Below, one piece after another: positions 22,518 through 34,808 of a stretch of DNA of 64,000 nucleotides. The notes under the pieces were generated by a model. The model worked only from the letters and a program-made list of their open reading frames with translations. It was not told the origin of the DNA and did not search any database. A program made the translations under genes and the position numbers. This DNA is from Agelaius tricolor. Its lineage: Eukaryota > Chordata > Aves > Passeriformes > Icteridae. Location of the stretch: assembly GCA_023055355.1 (NCBI GenBank), contig JALJCS010000039.1, positions 455,001 to 519,000 of the forward strand, in the 5' to 3' direction. Position 1 is the stretch's first letter, and every line of letters starts with the position of its first letter.

Positions 22518-25341
22518 TTACCCATTTTGTTCATCAAATCGTCTTAATGCAAGTTGACTCAAGGTGGCTTCCTCTCCCAATTCTAGATTTTCTACCGGTT
22601 CATATTTGGTCTTGATTAAAATGAGATGGGCTGCCTCTAACCTTCCTTTCACTATCTTAAGTACTTTATTAAATATGCAGGGTCCAAAAGTTAGCCCAAG
22701 AATTATCATAATTGCTGGTCCTGCTATTGTAGAGAGTAGGGTGGTTAACCATGGGGATTGGTTGAACCAATACTCGAACCATCCTTGTTGGGCCTCTCCT
22801 TCTCTCTTCCTTTGTGCCAGCCTTTCCCTCAATTCAGCCATTGAGTCTCGGACCGCTCCGGTATGGTCTGCGTAAAAACAACACTCTTCTCTTAGAGCGG
22901 CACATAGCCCTCCTTGCTGCATGAACAAGAGGTCTAACCCTTGTCTGTTCTGCAGGGTGACTTCTGAAAGTGAAGAGAGAGATTTTTCAAGGAAGGAAAT
23001 TGATTTCTCTATTCTCTGTAGGTCCTCATCAATAGTCATCTGTAGTTGAGAGAGCCCTTGCTGTTGAGTTGCAAGGGCTGAGATACCTGTGGCTGCGCCG
23101 GTAGCACCTAAACCGAGGAGCATTGCTATGGTTATTCCCGTTATTACCTCCCTTTTTTGGATTCGGTCTGGTTCTTCTAAGGGGTGATACATCTCCTCTT
23201 CCTTGTGGTACAGGACCTTTGGGATGATTAAAACTTGAATACAAAAGTCGTTAGCATTATTGAATTTATGAAGGAGTATACAGGGGCTTACCCCAGATCG
23301 CTGGCAAACGCACATTCCTGATGTGGCCGGAATTGCCCATTTATAGTTCTTACTCTTAGGCATGATAACTTCGGTGCAGAAATTGCCCATCCACCTTGCT
23401 GAGGCTGCATTACCAAAACATTTGCCTTGGCCTGTGACCTGACTTAGGATAATTCCTCTCTGAGGAGTGTCCCACCTGCACTGGTGTGGATTCTCCGTTG
23501 TTGAGTAGTTAAAGGGGATATTGAGGGTGATACCTTCATAAAAGGGGGGCTTCACATCATAACACAGCCAGCATGATTTCGTAAGGTTTGGGTTAGATTG
23601 ATTCAGTGATAAAAAGGTAGCATTTAATACACTAAGAAATGGATCGTAAAAAGCTGAAGTCTCTAAGGGATTATTAAAAGTAACGTTGTGACTAGCCGTG
23701 GCTCCCTTTTTGGGCCCACCTGCTCTAAGAATTGGATTGGGTCCAATTGGTCGGGGTACCGATGGTAAAAGTTGGACAATTTGTATGTTCACCCAAATAT
23801 TGCGAAAGGCGCGAACAAATACCGACCATACTCTTCCCATGGCCCAACTCTTATGGGTTGGTTGCAGAATTGTCATAGTATAACCCGTGCAAGTGTGCTT
23901 TCTCCCATCCCGGGACGTATGTATCTGTTTGCTACTATCGAACAGTGGTTCGCGACAGCCACGGGGAGCGTACTTGGCTTGCAGGAACTTATCAGGTTGC
24001 TGTGGTTGCCATCTATTACTTATTACAATGGTCTCACAACCGCAATATCTGCAGTACCCGTACCCAGGATAATTACAGTAACTTTTGCCTGGGTTAGAAG
24101 CAGGACACCAATAGGTTTGGTGCAGTGCTTGTTCTCCAAAATGAGGAAATCCCAGTCATAGGGGAAAAATGTCCTTTAATCTAAATTCAAAAGATGGGTC
24201 GGTTGATGTAATAGTTTCTTTGATAACAATTTCGTCTGAAAGGTGGCGTAGAACCCACTTAAATGGCTGGTAAAGGGTAGTATTCTGTATCAGTCTGCCC
24301 TCTGCTGATTAATCTGGAAAATAAGATCACATAGAGGTACCATTGCCACTTGGATCTCATTATTGTAAGATTCCTTGAAAGTTGCTGATCTGCTTGATGA
24401 TTGGCTGCTTTTTCTAAAAAAAACTGGGATATACGGGTTGTGGGAGCCTTCAAGGATCCAGTCCTGCAAACAAAACCCTTATAATAGTTTTAAGTGAATC
24501 TTGTATCTGCTTGAATTAGATGTTCTCCTCCCCCCTCTACATTTCTAGTTCCTTATTCCTATGTTCCTTATCACAAATTTGCCAAAAAGGGTGGGGTTCT
24601 ATTCTAAAGATCTTACATACTCTTTGATTTCCCTGGGGAGCTGTCCTTTCGGATTCCTGGAGTGTGTTAGTCCTCAAGGGAACTTCAGTATTCGAGAGGC
24701 AGTAAGCACGCTCCACCGTGGGTCGCAGGTCCCTTTACCTTTTCCTCTCTGCCTCACCCGTCGATCCGGTTGCATCGGGCCACGGGGTGAACCATCTTCT
24801 CGGCAGCAGAGGTATTTGCTCAGGGATCAATTTTGTTCTTGCCTTTCTCAATACAGTTCCCAATTACTTTTTCAAAGGAGAACTCCAATAATACCGGGCA
24901 TCTATTTCCAGCAGTATTTTTTTTACAAAGGGAGTGGGTTAACTAGCATGAGAGCAACATGCCTCTGAATTTAGACCCCTTAGTAAAGATTCCCTATTGC
25001 CTGTAAAAATTCATATCTTACCCACTCCCCCAAAAGCTCCCCTAATCTTAGAATGGTTTCTGTTAATTCCCCTTTTAACACCCTCTATAAATACCAGCTG
25101 GAGGTCTTTCTCGGCGGTATTGGACCCACCACCGTTTTTGGCAAATCCTGCAAACAAAGGCATACAAAAGGATAACATTCCCACCCCCAAATTCTGCAAT
25201 ATATCTAGCATCCATAATTTTTTGTTGGTCTTCGGGAATAAACCCATAGACGACGATGGCGCCAATATTCGTTCTCGGCATACCACTTAATGCTAAGTAC
25301 AGAATAAGGATAAGGCACAAATACATTTTTATCACACTCAA
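22518..25341 (-). pseudogene. ERV-B env, SU broken, TM open
   Basis: A likely start at 25341 gives a signal-peptide-like stretch (MYLCLILILYLALSG), after which SU is split by frameshifts and stops. From about 24,150 to 22518 the frame is open. The segment starting at the ATG at 23876 has 452 codons: CWLC at residues 102-105, cleavage site RIQKR at 238-242, a hydrophobic fusion-peptide-like region at 244-270, the immunosuppressive-domain-like LQNRQGLDLLF from 309, C-x6-C-C at 325-333, a membrane anchor near 376-400 and a tail of about 50 residues ending at the LTR edge. The long open frame could reflect recent insertion or selection. As a whole the gene is broken. Confidence 0.85.
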
Positions 25342-26018
25342 AAGTGATTATGTGTGATTTCTTACAATAAACTAAAAGAGTAACATATGTGCAGATTGCG
25401 TTGGCGTTGACTGCCAGGTAAGCCTGTTCTCTGTTCTCAAATAATTGATGTATATTCTGAACAGACCCAGGCCCACCAATAAACCACTCTAATTGTCTTT
25501 CCCACATAGAGTTCCTCCGGTGTTCATGATAACTCCGCACATAAATTATAAAATAAATGTCTAGCATAAATCCATTTTAGTGCTCTACATTTACCACATT
25601 TGAGCAGGATCCAAGGGGTACAAAAGGTGCATATTGTACATTTTAAATATTTAAATGTTTTGAACTGTTTTGAAAAATAGTCTGATTGTATGTCTTGAAG
25701 GGTTACCCTTTCAGACTCTAAAGATAGCATATCCCTACACCATTGGAGGATTCATTCTTCCAAGAGATTCCAGCAAAATTGCTCCCTCTCACGCGCCTCC
25801 AGACACACTCTATCATCAAGTAGGGCAGGCTGCCACATTGGTAGTTCCATTTGTCCATACGGTTGTTTTGTTTCAAAGTCTCTAGGGTACAATGTCTTAA
25901 TATTCAGAGTCCAAGCCAAACTGGCCGAAATCTGTCCAACACATTCACTACGCTGGTTCCTGGTTTTTCTGCAGTCCCTGCCGGGGAGAATAAAAGGTCC
26001 TCTTGATCTAGGTGAGGA
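25342..26018 (-). other. ERV-B pol-env junction, no domain recognised
   Basis: This stretch separates the end of the integrase frame from the env signal peptide. A 120-codon minus-strand frame (25205-25567) overlaps the env start in another frame and shows no motif I can name. It may hold the env splice acceptor, but I cannot place it. Confidence 0.35.
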
Positions 26019-29000
26019 CTAGTCTCTTTTGAGCTTAACCTTTAGATTTCTGGGCTGACTCATTACTTTCCATGTGCGCTCAGATTCAACTGGTCCCTTT
26101 ACTCGACTAGCATGAGTCCACCCTTTCTCAGCCGTTCGAATGGCAGTTTCTGTGGTAAGCAATACCACATACAGACCTTCCCAACAAGGTGTTAGGGAAG
26201 CTTCTTTCCAGGTCTTAATCAACACTTGATCTCCCGGTTTGATTTGATGGAGGGCAACATCTAAGGGAGGTCTCTGCACTAGTAACCCTTTATCCCGGAG
26301 CTCCCTTCTCCTATTCATCAAAGGGGTTAGATATTGGTTTATCTGTACATTTTCCAGACAAGGATGATCTGCCGGTGCCTCCATGTCATATGGCATTCCA
26401 TATAACATCTCAAATGGGGAAATCCCTACATCTGTCCGTGGCTGGGTACGGATATTCAGTAAGGCCAGTGGTAAACACTTGAGCCAGGACATTCTTGTTT
26501 CTATCATTATTTTAGTCAATTGCCTCTTTATTTCTCTATTCATTCTCTCTAATCTGCCCGAACTCTGAGGGTGCCATGGGGTGTGATATTGGCATTGTGT
26601 TCCTAAAGCAGTAAAAACTTCTTTTGCTACCTTGGAAGCAAAATGAGGGCCCCTGTCAGAATCTATTACTTCAATCAAGCCATATCTAGGAATTATTTCC
26701 TCAAGTATTGTTTTAACCACCACGAGTTGTTGCTCGAGCAGTGGGAAAGGCTTCTACAAAGTGGGTCAGGTGATCTACCAGGACCAATAAGTATTTGTAT
26801 CGTCCTACTTTAGGTAATTCTGTAAAATCTATCTGTACATGGGAGAACGGTCTATGGGCCAACTCCCTCCCCCCCATTACCCGGGACTTCTGGTGCTGTT
26901 TGTTAACCTTCTGACAGGTGAGGCACCGGTGAGTAATCTGCTTTGCCAAGTTACGCAACCCGATACACATGTATTTTATAGCAAACTGATCAATTAATGC
27001 TTGTGTGCCCCAGTGTGTTTTCTCGTTATTGCCTGGAGTATTCTTAGGGCTAAGGCCTTTGGGACCACTTCCCTCCCATCCTGCAACAACCAACTCCCTT
27101 CTTTTTCTTGTATTCCCATCTGCTTTAATTTTTCCTGTTCCTTTGCAGAGAAAGTTAGGATATATTTTGAGCCATGATACCAACAACGGATTTTCTCTGG
27201 GTTGTCACAAGAACACCTTATAGCCTCAGTCCCAAAAGTCTTCCAGCAAGCATAACAGGGGGTCTCCTCTAAATCTTTACCACATGTAGAACAATTTTCT
27301 CTAGATCTCACAATACTACGTTCTTGGAGTGTCATCAAAACTGCTCTTTTAGCTTCCTGGTCCGCTAAGTTATTCCCTCGGGTAGTGGCTCCAATTCCTG
27401 TTTGGTGGCCCTTAACATGCACGACCGCTATCTCTGCAGGGCTTCTTATGGCTTTAAGGGTTCTTCATATTAGTTCCTCATGAATTAATCCCTTGCCCTG
27501 GGAATTGATTAATCCCCTTTCCTCCCAAATCTTTCCAAAAGAGTGCACGATGCCAAACGCATATTTAGAATCTGTATAGATAGTTACGATTTTGCCCTTA
27601 AACCGTTCCAAAGCTCATAAGACAGCGTAGAGCTCGCACGCCTGGGCTGACCAGCTAGGGCTCAAGGGTCCTGATTCTACCACTGAAAGGGTTTTGCCAT
27701 CCACTATTGCATACCCTGACCTTCTTTTCCCTTCCACTACTCGAGAGGAGCCATCCACAAACAGCCTATCTCCCATTTCTAACTCCTCTTCTTCTAGGTC
27801 GGGGCGAACTTTTGTTTGTTCCTCAATGTTCCGCAGACAGTCGTGAGTGAGTTCTTCTTCAGGTTCCCCGTAAAGGAACTGGGCTGGGTTCTGAAGGGAT
27901 GTAGTGCCTAATTTTAATTTTGGGGATGCTATTAGTATCCCTTCATATTTCAAGAGCCTCGCATCCGTGATCCACTTTTCAGCCTTTTGTTGTAAAACTC
28001 CCCTAATATTATGTGGAGATGGTACATGCAGCTCTGCTCCAAAGGTAACCTTGCTGGCTTCCTCCACCAATAGCGCTGCTGCCCCTATTACTTGGAGACA
28101 AGTTGGCCATCCCTGACTAACAGGATCCAATAATTTGGAAAGATATGCCACAGGCCTTTTGCTCCCTGCCCAATTTTGTGCTAACACCGCATATGCAGTA
28201 CCTTCATCTATATTGAAAAACAGATAAAAAGGCTTTCTGAGGTCGGGGAGGCTGAGAACCGGAGCGTTCACCAGCTCCGTCTTTAATGTGTCCAGTCATT
28301 CCTCATCTTCCTTAGACCACTTAACTAGTCCCTCCTTTGTGAGCTTATCATACAGGAATTTGGTTTTCCTACTAAAATTTTCAATCCACTGTCTACAATA
28401 TCCAAATAGCCCCAACAGTTGTCTAACTTGCCTTTTACTCCTTGGGGCACGAAGTGAGAGAATACCCTGGACCCTGTCAGGATCCAACTTTTTGTTCCCT
28501 CAATTAACCTGTGTCCTAAATATTTTACCTCTTTCTCTACAAACTGCAATTTAGATTTTGAAACTTTTAGCCCTTTTAGGCTAAGGAAATTTAACAAATT
28601 TATACTTCCCTTTCTTACTGATTCTTCCTCTTTTCCTGCTATTAGCAAATCGTCCACATACTGAATTTAGGTGGTCCCTTCCTCGGGGTGATATTCCTGC
28701 AGGATCTGTTCTAACCTTGTCCGAACAGATTAGGGGATTCTGTAAATCCCTGGGGCAATACTGTCCATCGAAGTTGTTGCTTGCAGTGTGTGTCTGGGTC
28801 TTCCCATTCAAATGCAAAAAAATCTCGTGATGTTTCCTTAAGTGGGCAAGCCCAAAATGCATCCTTAAGGTCTACCACTGTGTAATACCTGTCCTCAGGC
28901 CCCAGTTTACTGAGTAAGGTATATGGATTAGCTACCACAGGGAACCTTTCAACTGTTCTTTTATTAATTTCTCTCAAATCATGGACTAACCTATAGCTCC

Positions 29001-29625
29001 CATCTGATTTTCGAACAGGTAGTATGGGAGTATTGAAGGGTGACATGCAAGGTTCAAGCAACCCCTGCCGCAATAGCCGTTCCACTTCTGGTTTTAATCC
29101 CTTCCCCCCTTTGCTGGATAGATGGTATTGCTTTACCCTGATAGGAATTCCGGGATTTTTAATGGTTACCTCAAAAGGAGGAATATCCAATCTGCCCACA
29201 GTGTTTGGAGTGTACCAAACTTCTGGGTTAATTTCTTCTTCATCACTGATCCTTAAAGGGCATAATTTTATGCTTAATTTATCTTCAATTATCTCTATCC
29301 CTATTCCTAATTCAATCATAAGGTCCCACCCCAAAAGATTATAATCGGCTTCTGGGACCAACAATAAGGACCCTATTCCTATTTTAGAAGGCCCTTCAAT
29401 TACCACATCTTTTATCATAGGTACACCAAAGGGTTCCCCCTTAGCTCCCACTACCTGCACTACTTCTGCAGACAAATTACATCCTTTAGGGAGAGTTTGT
29501 ACCGTAGATCGTTCGGCACCCGAATCCACAAGGAATTTGTATAGCTGTTGCTGGGGACCTATTTTAAGCTTTACCAGGGGTTCTGTTGTTTCTCTTTTCC
29601 CCAGCAAGTAGAGCCCCTGACACTC
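26019..29625 (-). pseudogene. ERV-B pro-pol pseudogene (protease, RT, RNase H, integrase)
   Basis: It follows gag in the same frame after a single TAG. Protease has FLVDSGAERST and LLGWDLM. RT has LPVRKSDGSYRLVHDLREIN, TVVDLKDAFWACPL and, after a break near 28,710 and a TAA near 28,668, QYVDDLLIAG. Connection and RNase H continue from about 28,270, with LFVDGSSRV and CELYAVL, then an in-frame TGA near 27,615-27,617. Integrase follows: HHCC head ending CLTCQ, then D (HVQIDFTEL), D (VIDSDRGPHF) and E (GRLERMNREIK), with the C-terminus ending at 26019. The catalytic blocks can all be read but sit in several frames, so the gene is inactive. Confidence 0.9.
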
Positions 29626-31096
29626 CTAGTCCTGGAACTGTTTCTCATCTGCTTGCCTTTCACGGCATTCCCGTCTCATGTGTCCTTTCTTCCCGCAGTA
29701 ACAGCAAATGACCCCATCCCCCTTTTCTCTTGCTTGATCTTTCTTTTGCATACCTGGAACCCTCTGACTCATTTGCCCCTTCTTTTGACCCTCTCGTACT
29801 GCTTCCACCATTATCCTCATTTGCTTGTGACTTTCATCTTCCCTTCTAACATACACCTTCTGGGCCTCCCTTAACAACTCATCTAAGCCTCTGTCCTGCC
29901 AATCCTCCATCTTCTCTAGCTTCTTTCTAATATCCACCCATGCCTTGGCTACAAATTGCTTTTTCAGCAAAGCTTGTCCAACTTCTGAATTGGGATCTAC
30001 TCCCGAATATAGCCGGAAACTTTTTCGTAATCGCTCCAACCATTCAGTGGGGTCCTCATCCTTCTTTTGTTGTTCACTAAATGCCTTACTTACATTCTTT
30101 CCTCGAGGGACAGATTCTTTTATTCCCTGAATAATAATCGTCCTCAAGTCACTCATGTGAGCTCCATGCTCAGGATTCTGATTATCCCAATGAGGATGTT
30201 GGAGTGGCCATTTCATGTCCCCCTGCGGCCCCTGTTGGTGATCCCGGTCCCAAACTCTCATTCCAGCTGCTCTTATCATTCCCCGCTCCTCGGGTGTGAA
30301 CAAAATTCCCAATATGGATTGTAATTCATCCCAGGTATATATATTAGGTCCCAAGAATTGATCCACCTTTTCCCCTACCCCTAGTGGATTGTCCAAGAGA
30401 TGTCCCATTTCTTTCTTAAATTCCCTGACATCCCCTGAATTCAAAGGAGCCATCACATATCCTATCCCTGGGATTTGAGCAGGCTGACCTGGTTGTCCTG
30501 CATTGGGGTTTGGAATCATGCCCATTCCTACTTCTCTTAATGGAAGTAAAGGGGCCTGGCCTGCATCCCGCCGGGACTGGCTCCTCGTTATTCTCCTTCT
30601 TTCCCGGGGAGAATCAGGTTCTAACTCGACATTGTTGAGGTCTTGAATAGGGGGTGCAGGAGGTGGCGACGGGGGAGGAGGAGGAGGGAGTGGTACATCA
30701 GGATTTTGTAGGGGTGGTAAATAAGGTGGGGGAGAAGGATCAGGCATTTCCCAATTATCTCCTGATCTCTTCTTCTTTTTCTCAGATTTCAATACAAATA
30801 GGGAGAAACGGGTCTCACCAACAATCCATAGGGCAGCGTATTCACTTTCCTCCGCACTAAATGGTTCCTTTGAATTAACATATGTGTTCAGGGCTTGACA
30901 GATCCAATCCTCAAATGCTCCAAACACAGGCCAGTAAAGGCTATCTGCCCGGATTTGTTTCCCTCCCCAAACCTCCATACAATAATGGATCATACTTAAT
31001 TATCATGCCTAAAGGGCTATCTGGAGGTATTGAGGGGAGCCCTATACGAGGTCCTTTCTTTATGGAATTAGGGGGCTTGCTCTTCCCCTGTCCCAT
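29626..31096 (-). pseudogene. ERV-B gag
   Basis: The start at 31096 encodes MGQGKSKPPN, with glycine at position 2 as a myristoylation candidate. A frameshift near 31,000 moves matrix into the frame that is then open for 455 codons (30993-29626). That frame has a proline-rich segment with a PPPY late-domain motif (residues about 88-91), capsid (for example PTEWLERLRKSFRLY, major-homology-like), a charged helical region and one zinc knuckle with C430, C433, H438 and C443. It ends in TAG at 29626-29628. One zinc knuckle and PPPY are gammaretroviral traits. One frameshift is the only lesion I see. Confidence 0.88.
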
Positions 31097-31509
31097 CTTC
31101 CGGAGTGTCTTTAGAGGATTTACTCTCCCCTTATCCCCTCCTGGAGCGTCTTCTTCCACACACTCTCTCGCTTCCCCCCGTTCATGGCCCAGTCCCTTGC
31201 GGGTACTTGGGAACTGCACTATAAGGGGTCCGCACCCGCACCGTCCAGAGGACGTCTCACACACCGCACTCCGGGAGTGCCACACTCCGGGATCCCAACC
31301 CCAACCGGACGCTACCCAGGGCTTATACTCACGCTCCTCACCGCGTCTTGTCCGGGCTTCGTGCGCAAAGATTATGGGGTTGCCGGCCTTCAATTTGCCT
31401 ATTATCGAATTTGGGTTCGTCGGTCAGGGGTCCTGGAGAATGGCAACCTTGGGGCCACCGTGAGGTGGGGCGCCTCCCCGACAGGTTCTCTTCTCCAAGA
31501 ATTTTCCCA

Positions 31510-31527
31510 ATCCAAGTCACGGCACCA
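31510..31527 (-). other. ERV-B primer binding site, tRNA-His
   Basis: Minus-strand TGGTGCCGTGACTTGGAT begins three bases inside the 5' LTR end. It matches the complement of the tRNA-His 3' end (TGGTGCCGTGACTCGGAT, as used by HERV-H-type elements) at 17 of 18 positions. Confidence 0.85.
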
Positions 31528-31530
31528 ATT

Positions 31531-32112
31531 TGTTATAAGTTGCGGTGAGGAACCAATCACTGACAAGTGAGTCCAAATGAAATGTAATTTATTAATTGAT
31601 AAAGCAAGCGATAATAGGGAAATTACAGTGCTGGGTGCAGCCAACAAAAGGCTTGCAACCACCCGGGAGCGCTGGGTGTAGCCGGGGAGTCACCGCTCCG
31701 CTTTCGGCCCACACCACTCCGCAGTTCAGTCCTCCTTTTTATCTGTTGTTGTTGGGTGTCCTTCCGGTGTTCTCTGCGTCTGCACCGATAGTTGCTAGGG
31801 GGTCTTATTCTGCCTTCTGGTGGTCATCTGGACGAAGGCTCCCATCCTCTTCCTCGAGGTCTTACAATAGCCTTTACCATATATAGGCACATAGCTACAT
31901 ATAGTTACACATTTGCTTAGTTAGCCTTTCAACATATTAGCTTCTGACAGTTTGCGGTTTAAGCCTTATGACAGATATTTTGCAATATATTAGCCTGTTA
32001 TATTCATCTTGCAACATATTAGCTGGTCACATCTATTCTTGCGGTTTTTCTATTATTGGCTTTTCCCCCTTCTATAGTTTTGATGAACAAACTAAGACAT
32101 TATATCATTACA
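31531..32112 (-). repeat. ERV-B 5' LTR
   Basis: A 582-bp LTR with minus-strand ends TGTAATG...CTTATAACA. TATATA box at 31880-31885 and AATAAA (tttatt on plus) at 31588-31593. The base after it, 32113, is also the first base of the left inverted-repeat arm. Confidence 0.92.
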
Positions 32113-34282
32113 CCCAGTAGTGAAAGATTTTGGTGAGATTTGAGTCAGGAGATGGAAGCAGCAGCAGAAGGTGCTGTAATCTTCATTCTTGTGCTCCTCT
32201 GCATGCTGATGCAGTGTGAAGGAGGCAGGGATTCCATACAGCACCTTCTGTAGCTCCTGAGGGAAAAAAACAAGTGGCAAGTTCTTTATTTGGTTAGAGT
32301 TTCAGGCTGTGCTGCACCTCAGGGCCAGGCTCTGCCTCTCTCTGCTCCAGCTGCTGCTTCCAAGCTGTCCTCTGTGGTTTTGATTTGCAAACCACCTCTC
32401 TGACCAGCTTCCACTTTGCTTTAAAAAATTCAGCACCATGTTTGTGGCTGAATGGGTCCCAGAGCTGGGGAGAAGGATTTGAGATGCAATTTGCATCACA
32501 GAGTTGTTACAGCGGGGAAAATGTCGCATGCCTCCTGTGCCTGGAGCTGCTAATCTTGTTCTGAACATTGAAAACCTCTTCAGCTTCTCTCATTATACCT
32601 AAATTTGATTACTGCTTTGATTTCACACCTCTTCCATGCGGGCTTTTCCACTCTCCTTGGCTGGAATTGTCAGGCCTGAAAAGAGAAATTTTGTCAAGCC
32701 TTGGGACAGTTCCCATTTCCTATCCCTGCTCCTAATGCTGCTTTTAATGATCTTGGGAACCTGAGCAAGAGGGGAAAATGGGAGAAGTTTAGTGAGAGGA
32801 AAAGTAAGGCCCAGAGACCAAAGTGTAAATGCAGATTCTGGGTTACCAGAGTCTGCAGTGTTGTGGGGATCTGGGCCGTGCAAACTGATGGTTTTCTCTG
32901 TGAATGGCTGATTCCTTCTGTATCTTCTGAAATTCCTGTGCATTAGGGCTGGTGCTGGAACTGCAGCCACACAAACTCCCCATGGAGCTGTGTGGGACAC
33001 AGTGGGAATCATTGATTTGCTGCTTTGGATGAAAAGTTGTGACATGAACCTCAGTGTCAGGGAGGTGGCGCATTAATGCTGCTGCTGTCAGACAGCGCCC
33101 ACACACCGTGTCTGGAGACAGCTCAGGAGAAGATGAAGAAAAACCAGGATTAAATCCCATGTGCCACTGAACTCTCTCAGAGATAAACTGCTTGGAGTGA
33201 AGTCTGTGGAGTGACTGGGGAGAGCTGGATGAAAGGGACAGCTCTGAGAAGTGTGTGGTATGTCAGTGATGTCCTAATGCTGATCTTTGCACAGAGATGA
33301 AAAAGTATCAGTTTGCATGGCCTGAATGTCTGGGTCTGGAAATTGTGTGTTGCAGAAGCTGTGCTGAGCTCCTCTGGCTCTGAAATATCATCTCTACACC
33401 TTAGCCAGGAACAGCATCAGAGTTCTGAGCAGATTAATAAAAATCAATCATAACCCAGAAGCAAACCTTGGCAATGCACATCTGTGGCTAGTGAGGACAC
33501 CAAAAGCTTTCATTCCTGTTCTTGGAGAATGAATTCAGCAATAAAAATCCTCTCTCTTGGCATTAGAATGCTTTAGTTTCAGCTCTTGCCCCAGACTATC
33601 AATGTCAAGTGTTTCTCTGGGTGCTTGGGGGTAGGTTCTCCCCCATAGCTCTCTGCAGGTTGGTGCTAATTCAAGATGTTCTGTCAGGTTCAGATGTTTT
33701 GGTGCCTGACCAGGGAGTGCAGAACAGGGATTCCAAGTGCTGACATTTGCTGTACGAGAAAGTGCCAGGGACAAATTGTTGCCAATTAACACCTTTAACT
33801 GGGAGGATCAATTCCTGTTGTCCTTGTACCAGAGTCTGGGGACAGAGGGGGTTTCCAAGGGCAGTCTTGGTTCATGAAGGGCTGAGGCTCTGCAGGCTGC
33901 TCCAGCCCCTCTGGGTGCTCAGGAACAGGGGCTGCAGTGCACCCTCATTAGCCCTGGGGCTGCCCAGGGAAGAGCCATGGCTGAGGCTCTGCAGGAGCAG
34001 GCAGGCTCAGCCCTGCTCCAACATGGGATCCCATGGCACAGGACACGCTGGGATTTGCCCCTGCAGCTACCAAGTGTGTCCAGAGAAACTGCAGGCAGAG
34101 GGTGACCTCAGTCAGTGGGACCCCTCTGTGCACAGGGACCCTCACTCCTGGGGGGGCTGTGCCAGCTCCTCCAGGGACCTCCAGCCCTGGAAACCTGGAG
34201 CAAGTGGAAACCACAACTTTGCAAATGCTGCCTGTGCCCAAAGTAAATGCAAAGAGAACTGGGATGTGAAAAAGAAAATTTG

Positions 34283-34288
34283 TTTATT
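34283..34288 (-). promoter_or_regulatory. Poly(A) signal of the left acidic-tail gene copy
   Basis: AATAAA on the minus strand, the mirror of 52065-52070, about 520 bp beyond the stop codon. It is followed by an AT-rich to G/T-rich stretch as expected for a 3' UTR end. Confidence 0.6.
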
Positions 34289-34808
34289 TCTGGAAGAACA
34301 GCAACAATACCGAACACTTTTACAACGTAAGAATATTTCTAACAACAGCAATCCATGGAACGTATATACATAAGAACCTATCTAGTAAAAATATATGAAA
34401 CATATTTACAAAAGACAAAAAAAAAGTCCTAAATCCTATTCCTGAAGAGAACAAACTGTAAACCATATGTACAAAAGGCTGGCATTCCTGTCTGGAATGT
34501 CCATCAGTCCTGGACGAAAAGCAAGTGTGCCGTGGTCACTCCAGTCAGGCACAGAGGGCTCTTCCATGTGCCCCCAGGCTGGCACATGCTGGCACAGCAG
34601 GACTTTGCTGCCAGAGCTGAGCCTGGCTGGGTCTGGGATGGAGCTCGTGTGGCCCAGAGCGAGCGCAGGACAGGCTGCGGATGGCACCAGACTCCAGCGC
34701 ACGGGGTGCCACGTCCCTGAGCAGGGACCAGCCCAGCTCCAGCCTGGCAGCAGGGGACCCACTCCGCCTGTGGGGACCACATGCCTGTCCTGCTGCTGGC
34801 ATTGGTCT

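Larger units (their letters stand above)
21240..32112 (-). mobile_element. ERV-B: class I (gammaretrovirus-like) provirus with paired LTRs
   Basis: Minus-strand provirus: 5' LTR 31531-32112, tRNA-His primer site, leader, gag, in-frame UAG, pro-pol, env, polypurine tract, 3' LTR 21240-22500 (enlarged by a nested LTR). Gag has one zinc knuckle and a PPPY motif; Env has CWLC in SU and C-x6-C-C in TM; pol lacks dUTPase. All of these are gammaretroviral traits. Gag, RT, RNase H and SU have lesions. The outer flanks (AGAAC before 21240, CCCAG after 32112) do not form a target duplication, so the ends may not derive from one integration. Confidence 0.93.

Noticed and set aside
30941..31393. Upstream in-frame extension of ERV-B gag as a glycosylated Gag-like leader protein
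   Set aside because: The frame is open ahead of the MGQ start but shows no signal peptide or membrane segment, and it enters the wrong frame after the gag shift near 31,000.
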